Shown one piece after another: positions 38,117-46,756 of a stretch of 64,000 nucleotides of DNA. Position 1 is the stretch's first letter. Each line of letters starts with the position of its first letter. The notes under the pieces were generated by a model. It was given only the letters and a program-made list of their open reading frames with translations, had not been told where the DNA came from and did no database searches. Source of the DNA: Adlercreutzia rubneri (GTDB lineage Bacteria; Actinomycetota; Coriobacteriia; Coriobacteriales; Eggerthellaceae); contig NZ_WPOO01000003.1 in the NCBI RefSeq assembly GCF_009755265.1, forward strand, positions 62,001-126,000. Direction: 5' to 3'. Position numbers and translations under genes: made by a program.

Positions 38117-38488
38117 ATGAACTTCATCATTCGCTGGATCGTCACCGCCATCTCCGTCGCCGCCGCCGTGTGGCTCGTGCCGGGCATCGAGATCTTGAGC
38201 AACAGCGCATCCTGGGTGGGCATCGTGTTCTTCGCACTCATTCTGTCGCTCATCAACATGTCCATCAAGCCGATTCTGCAGATCCTCTCGCTGCCGGTGA
38301 CCGTGCTCACCCTGGGCATCTTCTATCTCGTGGTGAACACGCTTCTGCTCTACATCGCCGCATGGCTCGCCAACGGGCTGTTCGGCGCCGGCTTCTACAT
38401 CGCCAGCTTCGGCAGCGCCTTTGTGGCCTCCATCGTCATCTCGCTGGTGTCCGCCCTCGTCAACGGCCTCATCGGCAACGACGCGTAA
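38117..38488 (+). CDS. phage-holin-family / DUF (PF04020-like) four-helix membrane protein
   Basis: 123 residues from an ATG behind AAGGAGG. Four hydrophobic helices nearly fill the protein: W-I-V-T-A near the start, then WVGIVFFALILSLINMSIKP, ILSLPVTVLTLGIFYLVVNT, and SFGSAFVASIVISLVSALVN. The NxxIKPIL and TLGIFxLVVN pattern is that of the widespread 'mycobacterial 4 TMS phage holin' family, whose cellular role is not established. Monocistronic with a terminator downstream. Confidence 0.88.
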   Translation: MNFIIRWIVTAISVAAAVWLVPGIEILSNSASWVGIVFFALILSLINMSIKPILQILSLPVTVLTLGIFYLVVNTLLLYIAAWLANGLFGAGFYIASFGSAFVASIVISLVSALVNGLIGNDA

Positions 38489-38518
38489 TCTCAGCTGCAG
38501 CCCCCAGCGCTTGCGGCA

Positions 38519-38598
38519 ACCCGTAGCCAGAGAGGGCATTTTGCCAGGCACCCCAGCGTGTTCCGACATTTTCAGGCCTCGGGCTACGGGTCTTTTTC
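38519..38598 (+). terminator. large hairpin terminator after the membrane protein
   Basis: ACCCGTAGCC (38519-38528) pairs with GGGCTACGGGT (38581-38591) around a ~50-base loop, followed by CTTTTT. The arms are members of the local repeat family. Confidence 0.6.
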
Positions 38599-38736
38599 TG
38601 CGCCAAGCATATCAAAAGACGCTGACCAGGCGTTTCTCTGAGAAAGAAAAAGTTAAATGATGTTTACACCGTAGCCCGGGAGGGGATAATGCCAGACTTG
38701 TTGGAGAGAGCTGGCAAAATCCCCTCTCGGGCTACG
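38521..38736. repeat. repeat cluster between convergent genes (two direct, two inverted copies)
   Basis: CCGTAGCC-nAGAGGG-nATTTTGCCAG-type units lie at 38521-38547 and 38669-38695. An inverted copy is at 38711-38736 and a partial inverted one (CCTCGGGCTACGGG) at 38577-38590. The last full pair forms a long hairpin ending in GTTTTC. This fills the 38489-38797 gap. Confidence 0.8.
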
Positions 38737-38797
38737 TTTTCGAGACTCTTACCATCGGCGCAACCCCTTCGCGCGCCGCCTCATCGCATGCGTCGCC

Positions 38798-41700
38798 CTA
38801 CTCCGAGCGCAGGGCCTCGACCGGGTCTTTGCGGGCGGCGGCCATGGCGGGGAACAGGCCGGCGACAAACGACAGGAACACGCTGATGGCCACGAGGATC
38901 GCTCCGGCCACCGGCGGCAGCATGGCGATGTCGGGCACGTCCAAAAGCCCGTACACAATGGCGTTGACCGGAATGCACACGAGCGCCACCACCCCTACGC
39001 CGATAAGGCCCGCCGTCAGGCCCTCGATGATGGTCTCGGCGTTGAACACCCGCGAGATGTCACCCTTGCTCGCGCCGATGGCGCGCAGGATGCCGATCTC
39101 CTTCTTGCGCTCGAGCACCGAGATGTAGGTGATGATGCCGATCATGATGGACGACACCACGAGCGATATGGCCACGAACGCGATGAGCACGTAGCTGATC
39201 ATGTCCACGATCGTCGTGACCGATTTCATGAGCGTGCCCACGAAATCCGTGTAGGAGACTTTCTTGTCGTCCTGCCCCGAGGCCACCATGCGGTCGTTGT
39301 AGTCGTCCAGAATGGCGATGACCTGCTGCTTGTCCTCGAAGTTGTCCGGGTAGATGTCGATCTGCGAGGGCTTCGAGAGCTCCGCGTAGCCCAACTTGCT
39401 CAGGTTCGCATCGAAGGACCGCGTCCCATTGCTCATGAGCGACATGATGAGCTCGGTCAGCTCCTCTTCGGTCATCTTCATTTGGAAGGCGTTCTGGAAA
39501 GCGCCGGTATCCACGGACATGGCCAGAGGAATGCTCGCCGCCATGTCGCCCATCACCTTCTGCACCGAGGCCTGGGTCTTGGCGGTGATCGTGGCCATGA
39601 CCTGCTCCATGTAGGCTTTCATGGAAGATTCCAGGGCTGCGGAGATCTTCGTTGCCATCTCCTTCTGCAGGGCGTTGGCATCGACGATCTGCGCCGCGTA
39701 CTGCCCCATAATGGCCTGCAGCTCGGGGCTTTGGGCGTAGGACTCCAGCGTCGACTGCGCCAGCGTCTGGAAGTCCGGCGGCGTGCCCGACGCCGCGGCC
39801 TGGGCATAGGCGGCGCCGAGGGCCTGGGTGTAGCCGGCCAACGCCGCGCCCATCATCTCGCCCATGGCGTCGCTGTTGAAGGCGGAGGTCACATCCAGGT
39901 TCAACGCACTTGCATCGAGCCCGGGCATCGCCGGCAGATCGCTCGCCGACATCCCCTCGCCCAGCGCGCTCGTGTCCATGTTCAGCTTCGACTCATCGAA
40001 CTTGAAGGCGTTCTGCAGCGCCTCCTCGTCGATGCTGAACAGGTTCTCCATAGAGAAATCCGAGCCCGATTCCTCTTCCTCGGTGAACTCCTTGCCGTTG
40101 AACACGTCGATGGTCGGGTAATTCAGCTGCTCCTGCACGATGGCGGTCTCGGAGGCCTGCTCGATCAGATGGCGCGTCAGCTCGGGCGTGTAGTAGATGC
40201 CCATAGAAAGCGCCGTGGCCTTCGCGTCCGGTCGCGGCTGCACAATGCCGACGATCTTCAGCTCCTCGCCGGCGTCCACGAGCCCCTTCATGTACTCCTC
40301 GTCGCCGGTTTTGTCGACCCAGACCTTGTTCTCCTCGTCATAGGTGTAGAAGTCGGCGGCGGGCACCATCTTCAGCGACACGCCCATGATGTCGTCGTAG
40401 GTGAAGGTGAGGTCGTCGTCGGGGCTTTCCACGTCTTCCTCGTTCATAAATTGGTCGATCATATCCTCCAGCACCGCATGGTCGCGCAAGCCCAGCGCGT
40501 AGCTCACCAGATCGGGAACCGTGCCGTTCGCCGTCAGCACGACGACGCACTCGTTGTAGGCGGAAGGCCACCGGCCCGCCTTCACGTCGTACTGCTCTTC
40601 CACAATGGCGGTGTTGCCCATCATCTCGCTGAACACATCGGTGGAGTACATGGACGACATGAGCGCGTTGGACGAACCGGAGCCCATACCGAAGGCGGAG
40701 AACGTCGTGTCCGGATTGATCTGGCGCACCCCGTCCTCGGTGTTGCCGTCGAAGATCTGGGGCACCACGTTGTAGGAGTACTCGATGGAGTTCACGTAGC
40801 TGTTGATGTCGCCGCCGTTCTCGTCGAGGAACAGCTTGAGCGAGGCGAGGTCGTTGTTCTCCAGGCTTGCGAACATATCGGTGACCATGCGCGTCTCGGG
40901 CACGTTGCCGTCGGCGGCCGGGTCGTTCTCGTCCCCGTTCTTGCCACCTTGAAGGCCCATTTCCGCAAGCGGGTCGTCGCCGGTGCCCTCGCCCGTCGCA
41001 TCTCCCCCGTCGCCCGTGCTCCCATCGGCGGCCATGCCCATGAGCGCCGTCATGTCGAAGCCCGTGGACATGATCTGCAGCGGGTACACCGACAGCGTCT
41101 CCTCCTCGGTGCGCTCGATGTAGTTGTCCACGCCGTTGGCGAGCGCGAGTATGGCCGCAATGCCGATGATGCCGATGGAGCCGGCGAAGGCCGTCATGAT
41201 GGTGCGGCCCTTCTTGGTCATAAGGTTGTTCGCCGACAGCGCGAGCGCCGTGGGAAAGCTCATCGAGGTCTTGCGGATGGGCTTGCGCGAGGCGTGCATC
41301 TCCTCTTCCGTGGGGAAGTAGGGATCGGTATCCGAGCGGATGACGCCGTCGGCGAGGTTCACCGTGCGCGTGGCGTACTCGGCCGCCAGCTCCGGGTTGT
41401 GGGTGACCATGATGACCAGGCGATCCTTGGCGATCTGCGTGAGCAGGTCCATGATCTGCACGGAAGTATGGGAATCCAGGGCGCCGGTGGGCTCGTCGGC
41501 CAGCACGATCTCCGGGTCGTTGATGAGCGCGCGGGCAATGGCCACCCGCTGCATCTGGCCGCCCGAGAGCTGGCTCGGCTTCTTGTTCAAGTGCTCGGTC
41601 AGGCCCACGGATGCCAGGGCCTCCTTGGCGCGGCGCGTGCGCTCGGCCTTCCCCACGCCCGAGAGCGTCAGCGCCAGCTCCACGTTCTGCAGGATGGTCT

Positions 41701-41992
41701 GGTGCGGAATGAGATTGTAGCTTTGGAACACGAACCCGATGCGGTTGTTGCGGAAGGTGTCCCAGTCGCGATCCTTGTAGCGGTGGGTGGAGATGCCGTC
41801 GACGATCATGTCGCCGGAGTCGTAGTGATCCAGGCCGCCCATCACGTTCAAAAGCGTCGTCTTGCCCGAGCCCGACGGGCCCAGAATCGCCACGAACTCG
41901 TTGTCGCGGAACGAGATGGAGACGTCGTTCAAGGCCACCTGGGTGAAGTCGCCCGTCGTGTAGGACTTGCAGATATTCTTGAGCTGCAGCAT
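38798..41992 (-). CDS. MacB-like ABC exporter: ATPase fused to FtsX-type permease
   Basis: 1064 residues. Residues 1 to about 230 are an ABC ATPase (Walker A GPSGSGKTT, signature LSGGQMQRVAIARAL, Walker B VLADEPTGALD). A membrane helix near 265-285 is followed by a very large extracytoplasmic region (about 290-930), rich in Asp/Glu/Met/Ala with repeated helical segments. Three C-terminal helices carry the FtsX domain (VSSIMIGIITYISVLERKKE, ILRAIGASKGDI). Such exporters act mechanically to release peptides, lipoproteins or antibiotics. The extracellular domain is several times larger than in E. coli MacB (648 residues total). Confidence 0.92.
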   Translation of the reverse strand: MLQLKNICKSYTTGDFTQVALNDVSISFRDNEFVAILGPSGSGKTTLLNVMGGLDHYDSGDMIVDGISTHRYKDRDWDTFRNNRIGFVFQSYNLIPHQTILQNVELALTLSGVGKAERTRRAKEALASVGLTEHLNKKPSQLSGGQMQRVAIARALINDPEIVLADEPTGALDSHTSVQIMDLLTQIAKDRLVIMVTHNPELAAEYATRTVNLADGVIRSDTDPYFPTEEEMHASRKPIRKTSMSFPTALALSANNLMTKKGRTIMTAFAGSIGIIGIAAILALANGVDNYIERTEEETLSVYPLQIMSTGFDMTALMGMAADGSTGDGGDATGEGTGDDPLAEMGLQGGKNGDENDPAADGNVPETRMVTDMFASLENNDLASLKLFLDENGGDINSYVNSIEYSYNVVPQIFDGNTEDGVRQINPDTTFSAFGMGSGSSNALMSSMYSTDVFSEMMGNTAIVEEQYDVKAGRWPSAYNECVVVLTANGTVPDLVSYALGLRDHAVLEDMIDQFMNEEDVESPDDDLTFTYDDIMGVSLKMVPAADFYTYDEENKVWVDKTGDEEYMKGLVDAGEELKIVGIVQPRPDAKATALSMGIYYTPELTRHLIEQASETAIVQEQLNYPTIDVFNGKEFTEEEESGSDFSMENLFSIDEEALQNAFKFDESKLNMDTSALGEGMSASDLPAMPGLDASALNLDVTSAFNSDAMGEMMGAALAGYTQALGAAYAQAAASGTPPDFQTLAQSTLESYAQSPELQAIMGQYAAQIVDANALQKEMATKISAALESSMKAYMEQVMATITAKTQASVQKVMGDMAASIPLAMSVDTGAFQNAFQMKMTEEELTELIMSLMSNGTRSFDANLSKLGYAELSKPSQIDIYPDNFEDKQQVIAILDDYNDRMVASGQDDKKVSYTDFVGTLMKSVTTIVDMISYVLIAFVAISLVVSSIMIGIITYISVLERKKEIGILRAIGASKGDISRVFNAETIIEGLTAGLIGVGVVALVCIPVNAIVYGLLDVPDIAMLPPVAGAILVAISVFLSFVAGLFPAMAAARKDPVEALRSE

Positions 41993-42242
41993 GCGCGCAT
42001 TCCCTTTCCTTCAATTCTCGGGAGCCATTATGAAGGTGCGGCGGTGCGCGCCGCCTGGCGCTTTCGTTAAATGCGGGTTATTTGCATAGATTTGCCACGA
42101 AGATTAAGGGTTTTCGCGGTATCCTGTCTTGCGGTTCACCAAGAAGCGTCGGCGTTCCCCGCCGGCTGCGCGGGTGCGGGCCCCACGCCCAACGCCCCGT
42201 TGCGCCAGGCGGCATCGCGCCGACCAACGAGAAAGGATTTTC

Positions 42243-42758
42243 ATGGACGCCAAGGTCTACGAGCTCATCAACGACCAGATCAACAAGGAGCTGTACTCCG
42301 CCTACCTGTACCTCTCCTTCGCCGACTACTACGAGGAGGAGGGCCTGTCCGGCTACGCTAACTACTTCGAGATCCAGGCTCAGGAAGAGCGCGATCACGC
42401 GATGATCTTCCGCAACTACCTGCATGAGAACGGCGAGGCCGTGAAGCTTCTGGCCATCGACATGCCCGACAAGACCTTCGCGAACTTCCTGGAGCCGCTC
42501 GAGGCCGCCATGGAGCACGAGAAGTACGTGACCTCGCTCATCAACGACATCTACGCCGCGGCGCTCGAGGCCCACGACTACCGCGCCCAGAAGTTCCTCG
42601 GCTGGTTCATCGACGAGCAGCTGGAGGAAGAGGACAACGCCGACACCATGATCACCAACATGAAGCTGTTCGGCGGCGACCCGAAGGGCCTGTACGACCT
42701 GGATCAGGCCTGCGCCGCCCGCATCTACACCGTGCCGAGCCCCCTGGCCGGCAAGTAG
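42243..42758 (+). CDS. ftnA: ferritin (bacterial, non-heme)
   Basis: 171 residues from the ATG at 42243 (GAAAGGA). A four-helix ferritin: INDQINKELYSAYLYLSFA, then FEIQAQEERDHAMIF with ferroxidase-centre Glu/His ligands, and FIDEQLEEEDNADTMI. It oxidises and stores iron. The 250-base region upstream, shared with the divergent exporter, is A/T-richer but shows no clear Fur site. Confidence 0.95.
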   Translation: MDAKVYELINDQINKELYSAYLYLSFADYYEEEGLSGYANYFEIQAQEERDHAMIFRNYLHENGEAVKLLAIDMPDKTFANFLEPLEAAMEHEKYVTSLINDIYAAALEAHDYRAQKFLGWFIDEQLEEEDNADTMITNMKLFGGDPKGLYDLDQACAARIYTVPSPLAGK

Positions 42759-42768
42759 GCCGCCGAGC

Positions 42769-43668
42769 TTGCCACCCTTGGAACGCATCCTGTTACATGC
42801 TTGCTGCGGACCGTGCTCCTTGGAGCCGGTCCGCATTTTGCGCTCGGAAGGGGTGGAACCCGTCGTGTTCTACGCGAACTCGAACATCCACCCTGCCGAG
42901 GAATACGCCCGCCGCCTGGCTACCCTGCGCGAATGGGCCGCGGACGCCGACGTGGAAGTCGTGGAAGGCGCCTACGACCCCGAGGCTTGGGAGGCCACTG
43001 CCGGCCGCATAGGCGACGCTGCCGAAGCCAAGTTCGGCGTCATCGCCAACGAAGAAGGCGATCTTGAGGAGGAAGCCCTCTTTGGGGCAAATCCCGTAGG
43101 GGGCGACCTTGGTCGCCCCTCATCAAGCAAGTCAACCGTGCTCGATGAGGGCGGCGCAAGCCCCGCCCCTACGGAAGGGCGTACGACAGCGCGTCGGGCC
43201 CGCGAGGCCCGCTGCCGGGCTTGCTACCGCCTGCGCTTTGAAGAAGCCGCGCACTACGCCCGCGAGCACGGCTTCGCTGCCCTTGGCACCACGCTTTCGG
43301 TGAGCCCCTACCAGTACACCCGCATCATCCGCGAAGAGCTGGAGCGCGCCTGCGCCCGCGAGGGCATCAAGGCCTGCTTCGCAGACTACCGCCCCTTCTA
43401 CGACGAGGCCACCCGGCGCTCGCGCGAGGGCGGCATGTACCGCCAGAACTACTGCGGCTGCCGCTTCTCCGACGCCGAGGCCGCCGCCGAGCGCGAAGAG
43501 CGTCGCGCCGCCCGACGAGCCGCCCGCGAAGCGGAGCTTGCAGCCCATGCCGACAAGCGCGCTGCCGCCGAAGCCGAACGCGCCCGCACCCGCGCCGAGA
43601 AGCAGGCCTACGCCGACAAGCAGGCCAAAAAGCGCGCCATTCTCAAAGCCCTGCGCGAGCAGCAGTAG
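42769..43668 (+). CDS. queH: QueH, epoxyqueuosine reductase, carrying an inserted palindromic element
   Basis: 299 residues. The start is probably the TTG at 42769 or the TTG at 42778; the ribosome site is weak and translation may be coupled to ferritin ten bases upstream. QueH cysteine motifs are present: LLHACCGPCS, CRACYRLR and NYCGCRFS, with the DUF208 fold. It reduces epoxyqueuosine in tRNA to queuosine. Residues about 109-137 derive from an 82-base palindromic element inserted between the N-terminal domain and the CRAC motif. The C-terminal ~70 residues are an Ala/Arg/Glu-rich helix, probably a coiled coil. Confidence 0.92.
   Translation: MPPLERILLHACCGPCSLEPVRILRSEGVEPVVFYANSNIHPAEEYARRLATLREWAADADVEVVEGAYDPEAWEATAGRIGDAAEAKFGVIANEEGDLEEEALFGANPVGGDLGRPSSSKSTVLDEGGASPAPTEGRTTARRAREARCRACYRLRFEEAAHYAREHGFAALGTTLSVSPYQYTRIIREELERACAREGIKACFADYRPFYDEATRRSREGGMYRQNYCGCRFSDAEAAAEREERRAARRAAREAELAAHADKRAAAEAERARTRAEKQAYADKQAKKRAILKALREQQ
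43093..43174. repeat. dispersed palindromic element, copy D (composite), in queH
   Basis: CCCGTAGGGGGCGACC, TT, GGTCGCCCC (43093-43119) is followed after ~30 bases by a second hairpin (GGGCGG...CCCCGCCC) ending CCCCTACGG at 43174. The outer ends CCGTAGGGG and CCCCTACGG are themselves an inverted repeat, so this looks like a complete element with terminal inverted repeats. Confidence 0.75.
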
Positions 43669-43789
43669 CCGCATCTCTCGTGGCGTCTTGCCGTGATTTG
43701 CCTTTCTCCTACGGTTTGCCTATCGTTGTCTGGGAAGCCTGACCAATGGTCTATGATGCGGTGATCTATCCGCACGCGAAGGAGGAGCG

Positions 43790-44530
43790 ATGCCCAACAT
43801 TCGCCTAACCCATCCCGAGCTCTCCCCCAACGCCGCTGCGGCGGCGGCCAAGGTGTCGCCCGAAATTCGGGAACTCATCAAGCGCTCCGGCAAAAAGCCC
43901 GTGCGCGAGTACACCTTGGGCGAGGAGATCTTCAACGCCGTCACCCATGGCGTAGGGGCGGGCCTGGCCGTGGCGGCCCTCGTGCTTCTCATCGTGAAGT
44001 CGGTGGCCGATGGCGGCGGCATCCTTTTAGCAGCGGCCCTCGTGTACGGCATCGCGCAGTTGCTGGAGTACCTTATGTCCACGCTGTACCACGCGCTGGC
44101 AGCAGAACGCGCCAAACGCGTGTTCAAAGTGCTCGACCATTCCGGCATCTACCTGCTCATCGCCGGTACCTACACCCCTTACTGCCTCATCACCTTGGGA
44201 CATGTGGGCGGCATCTGGCTCGCCGCCTTCGTCTGGGCCGTCTCACTTGTCGGCATCGCCTTTGAAGCCTTCTGGACCTACCGTCCCCGTTGGATATCGG
44301 CCGTGCTTTACGTGGCGCTCGGCTGGTCCATCGTGTTCTTCATCCCGACGCTGTTCGCCGAGCTGGCCCCCGCAGGCTTCTGGCTCTTGGTTGCCGGCGG
44401 CATCAGCTATACCGTGGGCGCCGTGTTCTACATCTTCAAAAAGGTGCGTTACATGCACTCGATTTTTCACCTGTTCGTGCTGGCCGCCAGCTGCCTGCAG
44501 TTCTTCAGCGTGTATTTCTTCGTGATTTAG
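43790..44530 (+). CDS. hemolysin III / PAQR-family membrane protein
   Basis: 246 residues from an ATG behind GAAGGAGGAG. A basic 40-residue N-terminus precedes seven helices with the family motifs EEIFNAVTHGVGAGL, STLYHAL, LDHSGIYLLIAGTYTP and HSIFHLFVLAAS. These motifs hold the metal-binding Ser/Asp/His set of the CREST/PAQR superfamily. Haemolysis is not implied; function in bacteria is unclear. Confidence 0.92.
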   Translation: MPNIRLTHPELSPNAAAAAAKVSPEIRELIKRSGKKPVREYTLGEEIFNAVTHGVGAGLAVAALVLLIVKSVADGGGILLAAALVYGIAQLLEYLMSTLYHALAAERAKRVFKVLDHSGIYLLIAGTYTPYCLITLGHVGGIWLAAFVWAVSLVGIAFEAFWTYRPRWISAVLYVALGWSIVFFIPTLFAELAPAGFWLLVAGGISYTVGAVFYIFKKVRYMHSIFHLFVLAASCLQFFSVYFFVI

Positions 44531-44538
44531 CGCTGCAG

Positions 44539-45375
44539 CTACTCGGTGTGCGCGGCGCGCAGGGCGGCGATTTCGCGGCCCCAGCCGGAAAGATCGTCCT
44601 GAGGCGTTTCCAGGAAGAAGGGCAGATCGCGTAGGGCCGGGTGGTTCGTCACGGCAGCGAGCGCGTCAAAGCCGATGCAGCCCTCGCCGATGGGGGCGTG
44701 GCGGTCCTTGTGGGCGCCGAGCGGGTTCTTCGAGTCGTTCAAGTGGATGGCGCGCAGGCGGTCGAGCCCGATCACGCGATCGAACTCCTCCAACACGCCG
44801 TCCAGATCGCCGGCGATGTTGTAGCCGCCGTCCCACACGTGGCAGGTGTCCAGGCACACGCCCACTTTCTCGTCCAATTCCACGGCGTCGATGATGGCGG
44901 CCAGCTCTTCAAAACGGCCGCCGACCTCCGTGCCCTTGCCTGCCATGGTTTCAAGCAGCAGCGTGGTGGACTGCTCGGGCGTGAGCACCTGGTTCAGCGC
45001 GTCGGCGATGAGCGCGATGCCCGCCTCGGCGCCCTGGCCCACGTGGCAGCCCGGGTGCATGTTGTACAGCTGGCCGGGGGTGTTTTCCATACGCATGAGG
45101 TCGTCGGTTAAGAGCTCGATGGCAAAGGCGCGCGTCTCGGGCTTGGCCGCTGCCGGGTTCATGGTGTAGGGCGCATGGGCCAGAAACGTCGTGATCCCGT
45201 GGGCGCCCGCGAACTCGTGGAACGCAGCCACATCGGCCGGATCGATGGCCTTGGCCTTGCCGCCGCGCGGGTTGCGCGTGAAGAACTGGAACGTGTTCCC
45301 ATCGATGGAGGCCGCATCCTGGGCCATCTTCAGATACCCCTTGGCGCTGGACAAATGACAACCGATGGTGAACAC
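44539..45375 (-). CDS. nfo: endonuclease IV (AP endonuclease, Nfo)
   Basis: 278 residues. A TIM-barrel nuclease with metal ligands in NMHPGCHVG, LLLETMAGKG, VGVCLDTCHVWDGGYN, HLNDSKNPLGAHKDRHAPIGEG and FFLETP. It cleaves DNA 5' of abasic sites. Convergent with the hemolysin III gene, eight bases between the stops. Confidence 0.96.
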   Translation of the reverse strand: MFTIGCHLSSAKGYLKMAQDAASIDGNTFQFFTRNPRGGKAKAIDPADVAAFHEFAGAHGITTFLAHAPYTMNPAAAKPETRAFAIELLTDDLMRMENTPGQLYNMHPGCHVGQGAEAGIALIADALNQVLTPEQSTTLLLETMAGKGTEVGGRFEELAAIIDAVELDEKVGVCLDTCHVWDGGYNIAGDLDGVLEEFDRVIGLDRLRAIHLNDSKNPLGAHKDRHAPIGEGCIGFDALAAVTNHPALRDLPFFLETPQDDLSGWGREIAALRAAHTE

Positions 45376-45554
45376 GGACTCATCCTTTCGACGAAGCTAA
45401 CGCAGCGCTGGCCAGTATACGCCAACGAGCCGCATCGTCGCGCGCTTTCCAGAAAACCCGTAGCCTCTACAACGCGGGGACGCGATGTCGGAACCGCAAT
45501 GCGCGTCGCGATATTCTCGCCCTCGCCTGCGAGGCAATCCGAAGTCCGAATTTG

Positions 45555-45714
45555 GGCAAGAATTTCGAGTTGTTAGACATTTCGATTCATCCAGCACCTG
45601 CCAGTAGCGCCGAAAACACCGAAAGAAGCCGCATCCGATGCCTGAAGAGACCTAAATCGTTCCATAAATCCATTTGCCGCACCCCTGAAAGTCTAACAAC
45701 TCGATTTTTTTGCC
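45555..45714. repeat. inverted repeat pair upstream of the AEC carrier
   Basis: GGCAAGAATTTCGAGTTGTT plus AGACATTTC (45555-45583) and GAAAGTCTAACAACTCGA plus TTTTTTTGCC (45687-45714) are inverted near-copies sharing a 14-base identical core, 103 bases apart. They lie in the 45376-45806 gap, which holds no other recognisable feature. Confidence 0.75.
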
Positions 45715-45806
45715 ACAATCTGTCCTGCAAATTGCTCGAGAAGACCGACGAGGGTCGCAAAGGATCGAGCGAGCGTTCCGCAATCGGAGAAAGAGAGCTT
45801 CGCCCC

Positions 45807-46751
45807 ATGACCGAGGGCATGATAGGCATATTCAAGGAGATCATCACGCTGTTCGTCATCGTGGGAGTGGGCTACGCCGCGAAGAGGCTGCGCTTCATGA
45901 ACGACGAGTTCGACCGCATGCTCTCGAAGCTGGTCATCAACATTGCGTTGCCGGGCATGATCTTGGGCTCGGTGCTCACGGCCACTGAGCTGCCCACACA
46001 AGCGGAAGTGTGGTTGTGCCTGGGGCTTTCCGTGGCGAGTACTTTTGTCATGTTCGCCGTGGCCTACGGGTTCACGCTGCTTCTGCGCATTCCCGACGGG
46101 CGCCGGGGCGTGTACCGGTTCATGCTCTGCTTCGGCAATGTCGGGTTCATCGGGTATCCGGTGCTCTCGGCCATCTTCGGCCCCGATGCGCTCGTGTACG
46201 CCGCCGTGTTCAACCTGCCCTTCAACTTCTTCGTGTTCACCGTGGGCGCATGGTTTCTCACCCAGGATATTGATGGCGACGTAAAGGTGCAAACCAGCTG
46301 GCGCACTTTCGTCACACCGGTCATGCTGTCATGCGTGGCGGCGGTGGTTCTCACGCTTGCCGGCATTCACCATGCGCCGATTCTGGGGGAGGCGCTGAAC
46401 ACGCTCGGCTCCATCACCACGCCGGCGGCGCTGCTCATCATCGGCTCGTCGCTCGCGAACCTGCCAGTGCGCGACCTCATCGGCGGTCCGCGCCTGTGGA
46501 CCTGCTCGGTGTTCCGGCTGATCGTGATGCCGGCCATCATCTGGGCGGTCTTCCACGCATTCGTGCCGGCGGGGCTCATGTTCTCAGTGGCGGTGGTGCT
46601 GGCGGGCATGCCGGTGGCCACCAACGGCACCATGCTCTGCTACCAGTACGGCGGCAACTCCCGGGTCATGGCCCAGGGCACCTTCGTCACCACCGTGCTG
46701 GCAATAGCGAGCATCCCCATACTGGCAGGGTTCGTGGGAGTGGTTATGTAG
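45807..46751 (+). CDS. AEC (auxin efflux carrier) family transporter
   Basis: 314 residues from the ATG at 45807; ATG at 45819 is an alternative with GAGGGC before it. Ten hydrophobic helices in two halves, with FGNVGFIGYPVL in helix 4-5 and LAGMPVATNGTMLCYQYGG in the matching C-terminal loop. The family exports or exchanges organic acids such as malate or malonate. The stop is five bases from that of the convergent aldo/keto reductase. Confidence 0.88.
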   Translation: MTEGMIGIFKEIITLFVIVGVGYAAKRLRFMNDEFDRMLSKLVINIALPGMILGSVLTATELPTQAEVWLCLGLSVASTFVMFAVAYGFTLLLRIPDGRRGVYRFMLCFGNVGFIGYPVLSAIFGPDALVYAAVFNLPFNFFVFTVGAWFLTQDIDGDVKVQTSWRTFVTPVMLSCVAAVVLTLAGIHHAPILGEALNTLGSITTPAALLIIGSSLANLPVRDLIGGPRLWTCSVFRLIVMPAIIWAVFHAFVPAGLMFSVAVVLAGMPVATNGTMLCYQYGGNSRVMAQGTFVTTVLAIASIPILAGFVGVVM

Positions 46752-46756
46752 GAAGA

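Noticed and set aside
39482..42070. 862-codon plus-strand ORF opposite the MacB-like exporter
   Set aside because: His/Val/Arg-rich composition typical of antisense frames, no domain, no ribosome site; the exporter on the other strand is certain.
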